A stretch of DNA of 26,055 nucleotides from DATKXO01 sp035528995. GTDB lineage: Bacteria > Planctomycetota > Phycisphaerae > UBA1845. Position numbers and translations under genes: made by a program. Position 1 is the stretch's first letter. Every line of letters starts with the position of its first letter. Shown here one piece after another: positions 15,113 through 22,687 of the stretch. The stretch covers positions 1-26,055 of the forward strand of contig DATKXO010000181.1 of NCBI GenBank assembly GCA_035528995.1, written 5' to 3'. The notes beneath the pieces were generated by a model. The model ran no database searches. It was not told the DNA's origin and was given only the letters and a program-made list of their open reading frames with translations.

Positions 15113-16239
15113 CCTGCTCCCGCCGGCATGGGCGAAACGCGCTCGGGCACCGCGGCTCGCGGGCAGAGGCGTTCCAAGGCTCGCCGATACTCATCGAGCA
15201 TTCGATCCAGGCCGTATCGCTCGACGACCGTGTTCCGTCCGCGAACGCCCATCAGGCGTCGGTGCCCGGGTGCGGCCCGGAGTCGCTCGATCGCGTCGGC
15301 CAGGGCCGGCGCATCGTCCCGTTCCGCCAGCAGGCCTGCTCGCGAGGCACCGACGATCGCCTCGAGCGCACCGGTGCGCGTGGCGACGACCGGAAGCTGC
15401 ATAGCCATGGCCTCGAGCACGCACAACGGAGCCGCCTCGGCGTCGGAGGGCAGAACGAAAACATCCGCCGCCGCCAGCCAGGGGCGAACGTCATCGGCCC
15501 GGCCGGCGAGCGTGAAGACATCGTCCAGATCGCAACCCGCGACGGCCTCCTCCATGACGGCACGCAACGGGCCGTCACCCACCCACACGAAGTGAACGCC
15601 GGGGCCCACCCGGCGAGCCGCCTCGACCAACAGCAGCGGGTTCTTGGCCGGTGTCAGTGACGCAACGGTGACACAGACGAATCGGTGCTGCGGGATGCCC
15701 AACTTCTGCCGGGCGTCGCCGGCCAGAGCCGGGTCGAAGAAGTCCACGTCCACACCATTGGGCAGTACCGCGATTCTGCCGGGCCGGAGGCGGTACACGT
15801 TGGCGGCCGTCGCGGCCAACTCCTCGCTGACGGCGTGGAGCCCGTGCGTCAGAGCGGCCAGGGCGCGCCCCATCAGGCGATACCGCCGGGGCGGGCGCGA
15901 GAGGAAGCCGTGGAACGTATGCATGCGGCGGACCCAGGGACGGGTCACGGCCGCCAGCGTTGCGTCCGGCCAACTGCAAAAGTCAACCGTGTGGATCACG
16001 TTCGGCCGGAACGCTCGATACACCCGAGCGAGCCGAAGCGGCAGGCCGGCGGCGTTGGGCCGCGCGTTCAACACGAACGTCCGCACGTCGTCGTCCAGGC
16101 AGTCGATCAACGGGCCGGCCTCGTGCAGGCAGCAGACCCCCTGGCCGATGCCGCGGCGACTCAACCCGTTGGCCACCGAGACAACCACGCGCTCCAACCC
16201 ACCGCGACGCAGGGAATGAAGCAGGTGCAACACGCGCAT
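15109..16239 (-). CDS. GT4-family glycosyltransferase
   Basis: 376 residues. The start is set at ATG 16239, which overlaps the upstream stop as TGATG and has GGAG about nine bases before it; a GTG at 16248 would add three residues. The GT-B fold shows in MRVLHLLHSLRRGGLERVV at the N-terminus, VIHTVDFCSWPDATLAA, the hinge segment IAVLPNGVDVDFFDP, CVTVASLTPAKNPLLLVEA, HFVWVGDGPLRAVMEEAV, and the donor-site E-x7-E in PSDAEAAPLCVLEAMAM. It acts at the inner membrane in building the repeat unit; the sugar is unknown. The Gly-Gly-Leu-Glu turn after the first strand is typical of GT4 proteins. It overlaps the next gene by four bases. Confidence 0.92.
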   Translation of the reverse strand: MRVLHLLHSLRRGGLERVVVSVANGLSRRGIGQGVCCLHEAGPLIDCLDDDVRTFVLNARPNAAGLPLRLARVYRAFRPNVIHTVDFCSWPDATLAAVTRPWVRRMHTFHGFLSRPPRRYRLMGRALAALTHGLHAVSEELAATAANVYRLRPGRIAVLPNGVDVDFFDPALAGDARQKLGIPQHRFVCVTVASLTPAKNPLLLVEAARRVGPGVHFVWVGDGPLRAVMEEAVAGCDLDDVFTLAGRADDVRPWLAAADVFVLPSDAEAAPLCVLEAMAMQLPVVATRTGALEAIVGASRAGLLAERDDAPALADAIERLRAAPGHRRLMGVRGRNTVVERYGLDRMLDEYRRALERLCPRAAVPERVSPMPAGAG

Positions 16240-17636
16240 CAGGTCCACTCCAGTGCGCCCGGCCGGTCCGGGGCCGGGGGTGATTCCAGCTCGGCGTCCT
16301 CGACGTCCTCCGGCTGGTCCTCTTCGTCCTGCTCGACGGCGGCCTGGCGGGTGCGGACGTACTCCAGCTCAGCCGCGCGGAGCAGGCACACCGGCAAGGT
16401 CAACATCCACCAGAACTCCTCGATGTACAGTTGGGTCATGAACAGGGCCGTCGTCAGCATCACAACGAGCGACACCGCCAGGCCATAGGCGTAATAGCGT
16501 ATCTGCCAGGTGTACGGGCAGCGCCAGGCCCACTGCCGGGATCGGTACAGGCACCACACGGCCGATACAAGGATGAGCCCCAGGGCACCTATGCCCGGGA
16601 TGCCCAGTTCCGTGGCGCAGCGGATGAAGGTGTTGTGGGCGTCGCGGCGGGCGAGCTGATCGGTGTATTGGCTCAGGACGACGCGGAAGTTGCCCAGGCC
16701 CACGCCCATGGGATGCTGGCGGAACATCTCTCCCGCAGCTTGCCAGATCACCAGACGGTTCGAGGCGGAGGTGTCGGTCGGCGCCGGGTTGGTTCGGATC
16801 GATTGCATGCGGTCACGGAAACCGGCATCGGTCAGACAGGCTGCGGCTACCAGCCCGGGCAACACGTACAGGAAGATGCGTCGGCGACGACCGCGCAGCC
16901 CCAGCAGCAAGGCCACGACCACGCCGACGCACACGCCCACAAACGCCGCTCGCGTCCGCGTAAGGACCAGACCGTTCACGGCAAACGCGCCGGCGACGGC
17001 GCAGAACACCTTGACCTTCCAGCCGCCCCTCAGAAACTGAGCGCCGATAATCGGCAACAGCATGGCGAAGTGGGCCGCCAGGTAGCTCGACTCCCGGTAG
17101 TCCGGTCCGCCGATGCCCTCCAGGCGGGCCCGGGTGAACTTCCACAGAGGCGCCTCCCAGGCCTGATAGCCCAGGTAGAGCGTGCCCACCACCAGCGTCC
17201 AGATCACCAGGTCCAGCCGCTTCAGGGTGGTCACCACGTGCGACATCAGCAGGCAGAACAGGACCACCTTGCTGAGCTTGTCGAACAACTGGACCTGGTG
17301 GGCCTGCTGGGAGGCGTCAAACGTCAGGTCGATGCCGGTCAAGGTGCTGAGCCCGGCCGCCAGCCAGAACAGGACCAACAGCCATTCGTGCGTTCGCATC
17401 CACTGCCCGTCCAGCTTCAGCTTGTGCTTGTTCAGGACGGTCCCCAGCAGCAGGCACACGCCAATCGTGAAGGCGTAGCGCAGGCCCCAGTCCGATATGT
17501 CGCGACCCCACCAATGATTATCGGGCCAGAACTGGTAGTGCAGCATGTAGCCGACGACACCGACCATGGGCACGAACAGCGCCCCCACGCTGGAGAAGAT
17601 AAACCCCAACAGCAGCAGAATGGTCTTGATCGCCAC
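16239..17636 (-). CDS. O-antigen ligase/polymerase-like membrane protein
   Basis: 465 residues from GTG 17636 (GAGGGA eight bases upstream); the further upstream GTG at 17672 has no clear ribosome site. It has about a dozen hydrophobic helices, and the first begins IKTILLLLGFIFSS. The Wzy_C-type core lies about 205-380: VLTRTRAAFVGVCVGVVVALL, a periplasmic loop (SIRTNPAPTDTSASNRLVIW), QHPMGVGLGNFRVV, then RRDAHNTFIRCATELG, which carries the Arg and His positions typical of ligases and polymerases of this family. Members either ligate a lipid-linked glycan to lipid A or another acceptor, or polymerise repeats. The C-terminal tail (about 430-465) is acidic and cytoplasmic. It is the first gene of the minus-strand EPS operon. 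No good promoter is visible in the 218 bases upstream, so it may be co-transcribed with queA. Confidence 0.85.
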   Translation of the reverse strand: MAIKTILLLLGFIFSSVGALFVPMVGVVGYMLHYQFWPDNHWWGRDISDWGLRYAFTIGVCLLLGTVLNKHKLKLDGQWMRTHEWLLVLFWLAAGLSTLTGIDLTFDASQQAHQVQLFDKLSKVVLFCLLMSHVVTTLKRLDLVIWTLVVGTLYLGYQAWEAPLWKFTRARLEGIGGPDYRESSYLAAHFAMLLPIIGAQFLRGGWKVKVFCAVAGAFAVNGLVLTRTRAAFVGVCVGVVVALLLGLRGRRRRIFLYVLPGLVAAACLTDAGFRDRMQSIRTNPAPTDTSASNRLVIWQAAGEMFRQHPMGVGLGNFRVVLSQYTDQLARRDAHNTFIRCATELGIPGIGALGLILVSAVWCLYRSRQWAWRCPYTWQIRYYAYGLAVSLVVMLTTALFMTQLYIEEFWWMLTLPVCLLRAAELEYVRTRQAAVEQDEEDQPEDVEDAELESPPAPDRPGALEWT

Positions 17637-17854
17637 CGCGGTCCCTCGGGCGGCCGGTTCCGCCGCGCACACGCCCCGGGCGGATGGCGCACCGCACTGC
17701 GCGGCACGCGCGCACCGCCGTCAGCCTGCTCTTTATGAGACCTTCGGCAATTGGATGGCCCGGGTTGAGATGCGCCGCGGCGAACTGAACCCGCTTCGCC
17801 GGGCTCTCGGCCGTGACAGGCGTCTGCCGGCCCGAGCGGTGCGTCAACCGGCCC
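17637..17854. other. Gap between queA and the EPS operon
   Basis: No gene, hairpin terminator or convincing promoter is visible in these 218 bases. A TTGACG (minus strand, 17847-17842) has no -10 partner at 16-18 bases. Read-through from queA into the EPS operon is therefore possible. Confidence 0.4.
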
Positions 17855-18919
17855 TCACAGGATCAGCATGGCGTCACCGTAGCTGTAGAAACGGTAGCCC
17901 GCGGCAATCGCGTGCCGGTACGCCCGCCGGATCTGCTCCACTCCGGCGAAAGCCATCACCAGCGCCAGCAGCGTGCTCCGCGGCAAATGAAAATTGGTCA
18001 ACAGGGCATCGACAACACGGAAGCGGTACGGCGGATAGCAGAACAGCTCGGTCCACCCCCGACTTGCCCGTATGCCGCCTGCTTCGTCGGCACAGCTTTC
18101 CAGCACGCGCAGGGAGGTGGTCCCGACGGCCACCACCCGGGCCCGGCCCTGCCGGCACCGTCGGACCGCCTCCGCCGCCGCGGTGGGAAGTTCGTACGAT
18201 TCGCTGTGCATGCGGTGTCGGGCCAAGTCGTCCACTTGAATGGGCTCGAACGTGCCCAGGCCCACGTGCAACGTGACCCGCGTGGTGACGATGCCGTGCT
18301 GCTCCAACTGCTGTAGCAGCTCGTCGGTAAAGTGCAGTCCGGCCGTTGGGGCGGCCACGGCACCGGGCCGAGCCGCGTAGACGGTCTGGTAGCGCACGCA
18401 GTCGGCGGCAGCTCGGTCCGGGTCGGGGTCCTTCGACCGTCGGATATACGGCGGCAGCGGCGCCTGCCCCACTCGGGCGAGAATCTGGTCGGCCGTTGCG
18501 ACCGGGGAAACCCGCACGCGCCACCGGCCGGCCTCAACACGTCCGGCCAGTTGCAGGACGAAGCCGGTCGATTCGGGCTCCAGAGCCAGTTCCTCGCCCA
18601 CGCGGAGCCGGCCGGATCCCGTCAAAAGCACCTCCCACAACCCCGGCTCGATCTCCTGCAAGTACAAACCGGCCACGCGCCCGCCCGTCGCCCGGCGGGC
18701 CACGAACCTGGCAGGCACCACGCGCGTATCGTTGAGCACCAGGAGGTCGCCCGCGTTGACGTACTCTTCCAGCGCCCGGAAGGTCACATCCGCGAGGCTG
18801 TCTCTGGCACGATCGAGGACCAGGAGCCGCGATGCGTCCCGCTCGGGCAGCGGCTCCTGGGCGATCAGCTCGGCGGGCAGATCGTAGTCGAGCTGCTCGA
18901 TCGGGAAGGACTCGCCCAT
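17855..18919 (-). CDS. queA: S-adenosylmethionine:tRNA ribosyltransferase-isomerase
   Basis: 354 residues from ATG 18919; an in-frame ATG pair at 18931/18928 is also possible and no start has a strong ribosome site. QueA moves and rearranges the ribosyl part of SAM onto 7-aminomethyl-7-deazaguanine in tRNA, giving epoxyqueuosine at position 34. The match is clear along the whole length: LDYDLPAELIAQEPLPERDA, SRLLVLDR, GDLLVLNDTRVVPARF, PLPPYIRR, DCVRYQTVYAARPGAVAAPT, AGLHFTDELL, VTLHVGLGTFEPIQ, MHSESYELP, VAVGTTSLRVLES, DALLTNFHLPRSTLL and AYRHAIAAGYRFYSYGDAML. It is a cytoplasmic housekeeping gene, 218 bases upstream of and in the same direction as the EPS operon. The usual partners (tgt, queC-F) are not in this window. 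Confidence 0.97.
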   Translation of the reverse strand: MGESFPIEQLDYDLPAELIAQEPLPERDASRLLVLDRARDSLADVTFRALEEYVNAGDLLVLNDTRVVPARFVARRATGGRVAGLYLQEIEPGLWEVLLTGSGRLRVGEELALEPESTGFVLQLAGRVEAGRWRVRVSPVATADQILARVGQAPLPPYIRRSKDPDPDRAAADCVRYQTVYAARPGAVAAPTAGLHFTDELLQQLEQHGIVTTRVTLHVGLGTFEPIQVDDLARHRMHSESYELPTAAAEAVRRCRQGRARVVAVGTTSLRVLESCADEAGGIRASRGWTELFCYPPYRFRVVDALLTNFHLPRSTLLALVMAFAGVEQIRRAYRHAIAAGYRFYSYGDAMLIL

Positions 18920-19259
18920 GGGTCGCATCATCCCACGGAGCAGCGGCAAACGGAAGCCGGTCGTTGGGCGGCATAACCCACTGCGCAAGAATGGCTTAGG
19001 ATCATCCCGGCCCTCAGCCCTGGTCCCCGCTGCTGCCTGAACGGCACAGTCTGGTGCGACCGGCCTATCCCGCACGATCCGCACGGGGACGGCTCACATG
19101 CCGTGACCTACTGACAAACAACGACTTGCGCCCCCGGGCCGTATGCACGAACCGTCGTGCCCCACCCTGGTCGCCCGCCTGCCTGTTTGCCTGAGGGGGA
19201 CGCCCTGTGCCTTACTCGCGCAGGGCACGCCGGAAACGCTTTCCGGTGGGGAAAGAAGC
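18920..19259. other. Intergenic region between divergent genes
   Basis: This 340-base stretch separates queA (-) and the 19260 gene (+) and must hold both starts. A perfect 6-base hairpin CGGAAA-CGC-TTTCCG lies at 19231-19245, ending 15 bases before the plus-strand ATG. I find no convincing promoter hexamers and no small gene. Confidence 0.35.
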
Positions 19260-19646
19260 ATGCGGGTCTTGCCGGTTGGAATCTCGGCCAGCACGCTGAG
19301 CGTGTTCTGGCCCCTGTGGGACGCGGCCCTGCTGCGTCGGTACGGGCGGACGGAGCCGCTCATCTCCGACAACCTTGTGGCCGCACTGGTGACAGCCTGG
19401 CTCCGGCGGCGTGGGCCGGTGAAGCGGTGCCCGATCCACCTGCCGGGCGACTGCCGACTGCCGACACTGCCGGCCGAGCTGTTCTCGCCCGGTGAAACGG
19501 CCCTGTCGCCTCTCGAAGAGGTTCCGCTGCTCGATCTGCGCTGGCCGTCAGACGATCCGCTGGTCCCGGCGCAGATCGTCGTCATCGAGCGTTGGCTGCG
19601 CGAGCCGCCGACCATGACGGGCGACCTTCTCGACGTGCTGTACTGA
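19260..19646 (+). CDS. Hypothetical protein
   Basis: 128 residues from ATG 19260, which has GGGGA about eight bases upstream; the longer open frame (from 19143) adds an unlikely Cys/Pro-rich leader. Third positions are strongly G/C, which supports the plus strand over the 173-residue minus-strand open frame on the same DNA. Readable parts are LPVGISASTLSVFWPLWDAA, LLRRYGRTEPLISDNLVAAL, and a run of Pro-Leu segments toward LLDLRWPSDDPLVPAQIVVI and ERWLREPPTMTGDLLDVLY. It looks like a small soluble alpha/beta protein without a signal or membrane segment. I recognise no family. It ends 15 bases before the tRNA-like fragment, so it probably marks the border of the chromosomal side of the suspected element. 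Confidence 0.5.
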   Translation: MRVLPVGISASTLSVFWPLWDAALLRRYGRTEPLISDNLVAALVTAWLRRRGPVKRCPIHLPGDCRLPTLPAELFSPGETALSPLEEVPLLDLRWPSDDPLVPAQIVVIERWLREPPTMTGDLLDVLY

Positions 19647-19662
19647 ACACCGCTTCAAGCCT

Positions 19663-19728
19663 GGCGAGTTTGACGCGTGCAAGCGGATTGCAAATCCGTT
19701 ATTCGCGGGTTCGAATCCCGCCGCCTAT
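19663..19728 (+). tRNA. tRNA-Cys(GCA)-like 3' fragment, probably an attachment-site remnant
   Basis: The anticodon arm (GCGGA, TTGCAAA loop, TCCGT; GCA anticodon at 19690-19692), a five-base variable loop, and a full T arm (GCGGG, TTCGAAT, CCCGC) are perfect tRNA-Cys features. The 5' part is not: only GGCG (19663-19666) pairs with CGCC (19722-19725), and the 16 bases between acceptor and anticodon arm have no D-loop GG or four-base D stem. CCA is not encoded. The 3' half of a tRNA gene is the usual integration site for tyrosine integrases, and a broken integrase lies about 500 bases away. Most likely a pseudo-tRNA/att scar; a D-armless functional tRNA is improbable in a bacterium. Confidence 0.6.
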
Positions 19729-19731
19729 GAA

Positions 19732-19756
19732 AAACGCGGGTTTTGCCCGCGTTTCT
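19732..19756 (+). terminator. Intrinsic terminator after the tRNA-like fragment
   Basis: A nine-base stem AAACGCGGG (19732-19740) / CCCGCGTTT (19746-19754) encloses a TTTTG loop and runs into TTTCT. It lies three bases after the tRNA-like segment, as expected for a tRNA transcript end. The symmetric A and T tracts would also let it serve the convergent lipoprotein gene ending at 19785. Confidence 0.75.
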
Positions 19757-19784
19757 CATTTCGGTGGCAGAACGATGGCAGGAA

Positions 19785-20123
19785 TCAGCCCGGCCCATAG
19801 ACCGCATCGAGTATCGCGTCGGCACCATTCAGGTATGCGGCATAGATGTCTGGGAACTCGGCCGGTGCGTTTGCGCCGTACTTGTTGCTGAAGTCCTCGG
19901 CCATACCTTGAAATGCCTCTGGCCGGGTGTAGCCCAATGCTCGGGCTTCTTCCACCACGTTGATGGTTGCTTCAGTCTGGTCAGGCGTCCACAGCCGCGA
20001 GCACTGTGAAGCGGCCCCTGCCGCTCCAGCCTCTTCTGCAGTACGGCCGCCAGCACGACTGGCTTGCTGCTGAGCGCCGCACCCGACGGCCAGCAGAGCC
20101 GCTGCCATTGTGATCCGCCCCAT
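19785..20123 (-). CDS. Small predicted lipoprotein, unknown function
   Basis: 112 residues from ATG 20123, with GGAGG eight bases upstream; a longer open frame reaches 20165 but has no ribosome site. A short signal (MGRITMAAALLAVGC) ends in AVGC, with Cys15 likely lipidated. The mature part has an Ala/Gly/Gln-rich linker, then a helix-rich stretch: WTPDQTEATINVVEEARALG, YTRPEAFQGMAEDFSNKYG and FPDIYAAYLNGADAILDAVY. I know no family. It has its own good promoter (20161-20190) and sits in the suspected element between the tRNA-like fragment and the integrase remnant, so it may be element cargo. Confidence 0.65.
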   Translation of the reverse strand: MGRITMAAALLAVGCGAQQQASRAGGRTAEEAGAAGAASQCSRLWTPDQTEATINVVEEARALGYTRPEAFQGMAEDFSNKYGANAPAEFPDIYAAYLNGADAILDAVYGPG

Positions 20124-20160
20124 GACATGCCTCCTTGTACCGCATCTGATGTGCAGACCC

Positions 20161-20190
20161 AGCATACCGCGCAGAAGTGTATCAGGTCAA
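20161..20190 (-). promoter_or_regulatory. Sigma70-type promoter of the small lipoprotein gene
   Basis: On the minus strand TTGACC (20190-20185) and TATGCT (20166-20161) are separated by 18 bases, matching the consensus at five and four of six positions. The predicted start lies about 30 bases before the gene's GGAGG ribosome site. Confidence 0.55.
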
Positions 20191-20206
20191 CGCCGCAGTG
20201 GCAGGA

Positions 20207-20455
20207 TCAGTCGACCGGCAGTGACTTTGCTTCGTTTTCCCGTAGCGTGGCAACGCTGCGCCTCAGGTCTTCGTCACTGGCCCAGTTGTAATAGGTCAAC
20301 GTCGTCTGGATGCTGGCGTGCCCGGCCAGCCGTTGCACGGTCGGCAACGGCATGCCCGCCCGTGCCCGACGCCGCCGATGCCCTCGGCCTCGACCCGCGA
20401 TCCGCTCGCGGTCATCGCCTGCGCCGGGTACGTGGTCAAAGTCCGGCAGGACCAA
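20207..20455 (-). pseudogene. Truncated tyrosine-recombinase (integrase) C-terminus
   Basis: The last 48 residues of this open frame are clearly an integrase C-terminus: GMPLPTVQRLAGHASIQTTL followed by a TYYNWASDEDLRRSV stretch. The GH of the box-II HxxR...GH pattern and the Tyr nucleophile (LTYYNW) are present. The upstream part, with LPDFDHVPGAGDDRERI then an Arg/Gly run, lacks the HxxR motif, the first catalytic Arg and the core-binding domain. The remains therefore cannot recombine. It is most likely a decayed integrase whose site was the nearby tRNA-Cys fragment. The remnant of the 5' part may extend to about 20511. Confidence 0.7.
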
Positions 20456-20511
20456 GCCGTCAGAGCCTCCGCGGGCCGCCCAAATGGCCGTCGGCCTGTC
20501 GGCCGCGCGAT

Positions 20512-21180
20512 TTAGTCCACGAAGGGGAACGCTCTTCCCCAGTGCTCGTAGAGAGCTCGGGGCAGCGGCGATTCATCACCTATTGATCGCACCATGTTTG
20601 CGGCGACTTGACATGCCCATCGGGCAACGGCACGCGTGTTGACTCTGTGAAGCCAGCTACATTTGCCGGGTGGTTGGAGCGAGAGAATATTCTTGGCCTC
20701 CAACCGCCTCGTGGCCCCTGGCTTGCCCGCGAGAGTTGGCTTCATATGAATGATGGAATCGCGGAGCGCCAGCAAGTCTCCGAAGTCCTGATACGGCTGA
20801 GTCCCTTCGTCGTAGGGCTTTCCCGAGAGGATCACTTTCAAGAGCTGGAACTTCAATCGCGGTGAGGCGTGTTCCGACTCTGCCAAATGCAGTGTCTTGC
20901 CAAGGCCGGCAACACCAGCCTGATCAAACAGGGGCTTGAACAAATCGGCACAAGAAGGAACCTCATTGACAAAAGCTTCGAGGCTCGCGGCTGCGAATAC
21001 GACCGCCACAATCGCGCCGTCAGCCGGAGAATCCCGATCCCCGGCAGCGGTTTTCGTCTGCTCATATGCGCGGCAGGCGAGACGGAAGAGAGAGCCCGAG
21101 TGAAAGTAGACAGCACGCTTCAACGCCTCAGCAACTGCAATGGGTCCTTGGTCAGCATGCCTGTCGGGTTGTTCAGCCAT
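20512..21180 (-). CDS. HEPN-like hypothetical protein
   Basis: 222 residues; ATG 21180 with only a weak ribosome site. It is all-helical in outlook, without signal or membrane segments: AVAEALKRAVYFHSGSLFRL, then GAIVAVVFAAASLEAFVNEV, a loop, and RLKFQLLKVILSGKPY, followed by FGDLLALRDSIIHMKPTLAG. The RDSIIH (Arg140 to His145) fits the R-x4-6-H signature of HEPN nucleases, and the preceding 'LEAFVNEV' helix is often seen in HEPN-like proteins with a C-terminal RNA-directed role in toxin or defence systems. The actual family is not certain. Base composition is visibly lower in GC than the neighbours, and the gene is adjacent to the broken integrase, consistent with transfer. Confidence 0.55.
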   Translation of the reverse strand: MAEQPDRHADQGPIAVAEALKRAVYFHSGSLFRLACRAYEQTKTAAGDRDSPADGAIVAVVFAAASLEAFVNEVPSCADLFKPLFDQAGVAGLGKTLHLAESEHASPRLKFQLLKVILSGKPYDEGTQPYQDFGDLLALRDSIIHMKPTLAGKPGATRRLEAKNILSLQPPGKCSWLHRVNTRAVARWACQVAANMVRSIGDESPLPRALYEHWGRAFPFVD

Positions 21181-21195
21181 GTTCGTACCAGCACA

Positions 21196-21224
21196 ATGCT
21201 ACAGGTAGTCATGGCCAGCCGCAA
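21196..21224 (-). promoter_or_regulatory. Weak promoter candidate for the HEPN-like gene
   Basis: On the minus strand TTGCGG (21224-21219) and TAGCAT (21201-21196) are 17 bases apart; matches to consensus are three and four of six. It would give a leader of about 8 bases, consistent with the poor ribosome site. The rest of 21181-21408 shows no gene. Confidence 0.25.
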
Positions 21225-21408
21225 CCGGTGGCAGGACGGGTGGGAGCGAGCTAGGCGCACGGGTCGGCATCGACTTGGCGGACGGGTGATCGGCCCCACC
21301 GGTGGCGAAGCTCACACGGTCATCCGCGGGGCTCAGTCGCATTTGTGGACCTTGCAGGGCTGCTGACAGCTCCTCGGCGTGTTCCGACCTAATCGGAGTT
21401 AGCACAGG

Positions 21409-22650
21409 CTATGGAGCCTGGAAGATTACCTTGCCGTCCTTGTCGTACAGCACAAGCGAGGACTCCGCTGTTTGCCGCTTCTCTCCGGTCTTCGTGACTT
21501 CGAGCTGTGCGTTGCCGAGGACAGCACGGGTCTTGCCGTCCTTGTCTTGCAGCACCCAGCTCACCGAGCCGTCGGGAGACACGCTCCAGTACCCACGGGG
21601 CTTTTCATCCTTGTCGCGAAGTGTTAGGTCTACCGAGCCGTCGCGACGCACGCTCCACATCCCACGGTTCTTGCCGTCCTTGTCGGAAAGCGCCAGGCTC
21701 ACCGAGCCGTCGGGATCCATGCTCCACATCCCCCCGGGCTTGCCGTCCTTGTCATGAAGCGACAGGCTCACCGAGCCGTCGGGAAGCACCACCAAGCCCC
21801 CCCCGCCCTTGCCGTCCTTGTCGGAAAGCGCCAGGCTCACCGTGCCGTCGGGAGCCACTCTCCAGGTCCCACGTTCCTTGCCATCCTTGTCGTGAAGCGT
21901 CAGGGCCACTGTGCCGTCGGGAAGCGTGAACCAGCCCCCACGGCGCTTGCCGTCCTTGTCGAGCAGCTCCAGCCCGACCGAGCCGTCAGGTTCCACGCTC
22001 CAACCCACACGGGGCTTGCCGTCTTTGTCGGAAAGCGCCAGGCCCACCGAGCCGTCGGGGAGCATGAACCACATCCCACCGGCCTTTTCGTCCTTGTCGC
22101 AAAGCCGGAGCCTCACCGTGCCGTCAGGAGTCACGTCCCAGATTCCACGGCTCTTATCGTCCTTGTCGTGAAGCGACATGCTTACCGTGCCGTCGGGAGT
22201 CACGCCCCAGACCCCACGGGTCTTGCCGTCCTTGTCGAGCAGCTCCAGCCCGACCGAGCCGTCAGGTTCCACGCTCCAACCCACACGGGGCTTGCCGTCT
22301 TTGTCGGAAAGCGCCAGGACCACCGAGTCGTCGGGAGTCACGCCCCAGAGCCCACGGGGCTTGCCGTCCTTGTCGGAAAGCGACAGCATCACCGAGCCGT
22401 CGGGAAGCACGCTCCAGTCCCCACTGGCCTTGCCGTCCTTGTCGGAAAGCGACAGCATCACCGTGCCGTCGGGAGTCACGCCCCAGAGCCCACGGGGCTT
22501 GCCGTCCTTGTCCACCACCTCGAAAGCCCGCGCCCGGATCACCTCGGGAACCGGTGGGGCGTTTCCGCCAAGGCCCATGCTCGCCAGCCCGCCGCCGATG
22601 AATGACGCCGCCAGCATGGCCACCGGCAGCCAGAATCGTTGTGAACGCAT
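21409..22650 (-). CDS. Exported 23-residue repeat protein (DKDGK repeats)
   Basis: 413 residues from ATG 22650 (GGGAG eight bases upstream); the open frame extends to 22854 but only this start has a ribosome site followed by a signal or anchor (residues 6-23, FWLPVAMLAASFIGGGLA). After an EVIRARAFEVV lead-in come fourteen units of DKDGK-x3-x-W-x-V-x-PDGSV-x-L-x-L-x (23 residues, 69 bp), then two degenerate units and an end at DKDGKVIFQAP. Each unit should form about two strands, giving an elongated beta structure. The DKDGK turn resembles calcium-binding Asp-Asp-Gly loops, but metal binding is inference. Units 4 and 8 are identical. The role is unknown; surface-exposed or stalk-like proteins fit. 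No gene partner is evident. Confidence 0.75.
   Translation of the reverse strand: MRSQRFWLPVAMLAASFIGGGLASMGLGGNAPPVPEVIRARAFEVVDKDGKPRGLWGVTPDGTVMLSLSDKDGKASGDWSVLPDGSVMLSLSDKDGKPRGLWGVTPDDSVVLALSDKDGKPRVGWSVEPDGSVGLELLDKDGKTRGVWGVTPDGTVSMSLHDKDDKSRGIWDVTPDGTVRLRLCDKDEKAGGMWFMLPDGSVGLALSDKDGKPRVGWSVEPDGSVGLELLDKDGKRRGGWFTLPDGTVALTLHDKDGKERGTWRVAPDGTVSLALSDKDGKGGGGLVVLPDGSVSLSLHDKDGKPGGMWSMDPDGSVSLALSDKDGKNRGMWSVRRDGSVDLTLRDKDEKPRGYWSVSPDGSVSWVLQDKDGKTRAVLGNAQLEVTKTGEKRQTAESSLVLYDKDGKVIFQAP
21946..22318. repeat. 97-bp exact direct repeat inside the 69-bp repeat array
   Basis: Bases 21946-22042 are identical to 22222-22318 (97 of 97), offset by 276 bp, exactly four 69-bp units. Other unit pairs differ at many positions. 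This shows recent internal duplication or gene conversion of at least part of a four-unit block. Confidence 0.9.
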
Positions 22651-22687
22651 CGCCGTCTCCCTTGTTGGACCAGAATTGACGCCAGAG

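Noticed and set aside
14180..15595. Long plus-strand open frame opposite the methyltransferase and GT4 genes
   Set aside because: The minus-strand proteins have complete motifs; this frame is Arg/Gln/Pro-rich noise.
19094..19615. 173-codon minus-strand frame opposite the 19260 gene
   Set aside because: Ser/Arg-rich translation, poorer codon pattern and no clear ribosome site; the plus-strand frame has G/C third positions and a ribosome site.
19663..19728. Functional tRNA-Cys gene
   Set aside because: No D arm and only four acceptor pairs; better explained as a 3' fragment left by integration. Kept as a remnant with moderate confidence.
21409..22650. 69-bp periodic DNA as a CRISPR array
   Set aside because: The units are in frame, encode a regular 23-residue pattern, differ by codon-level changes, and have no constant repeat with unique spacers.
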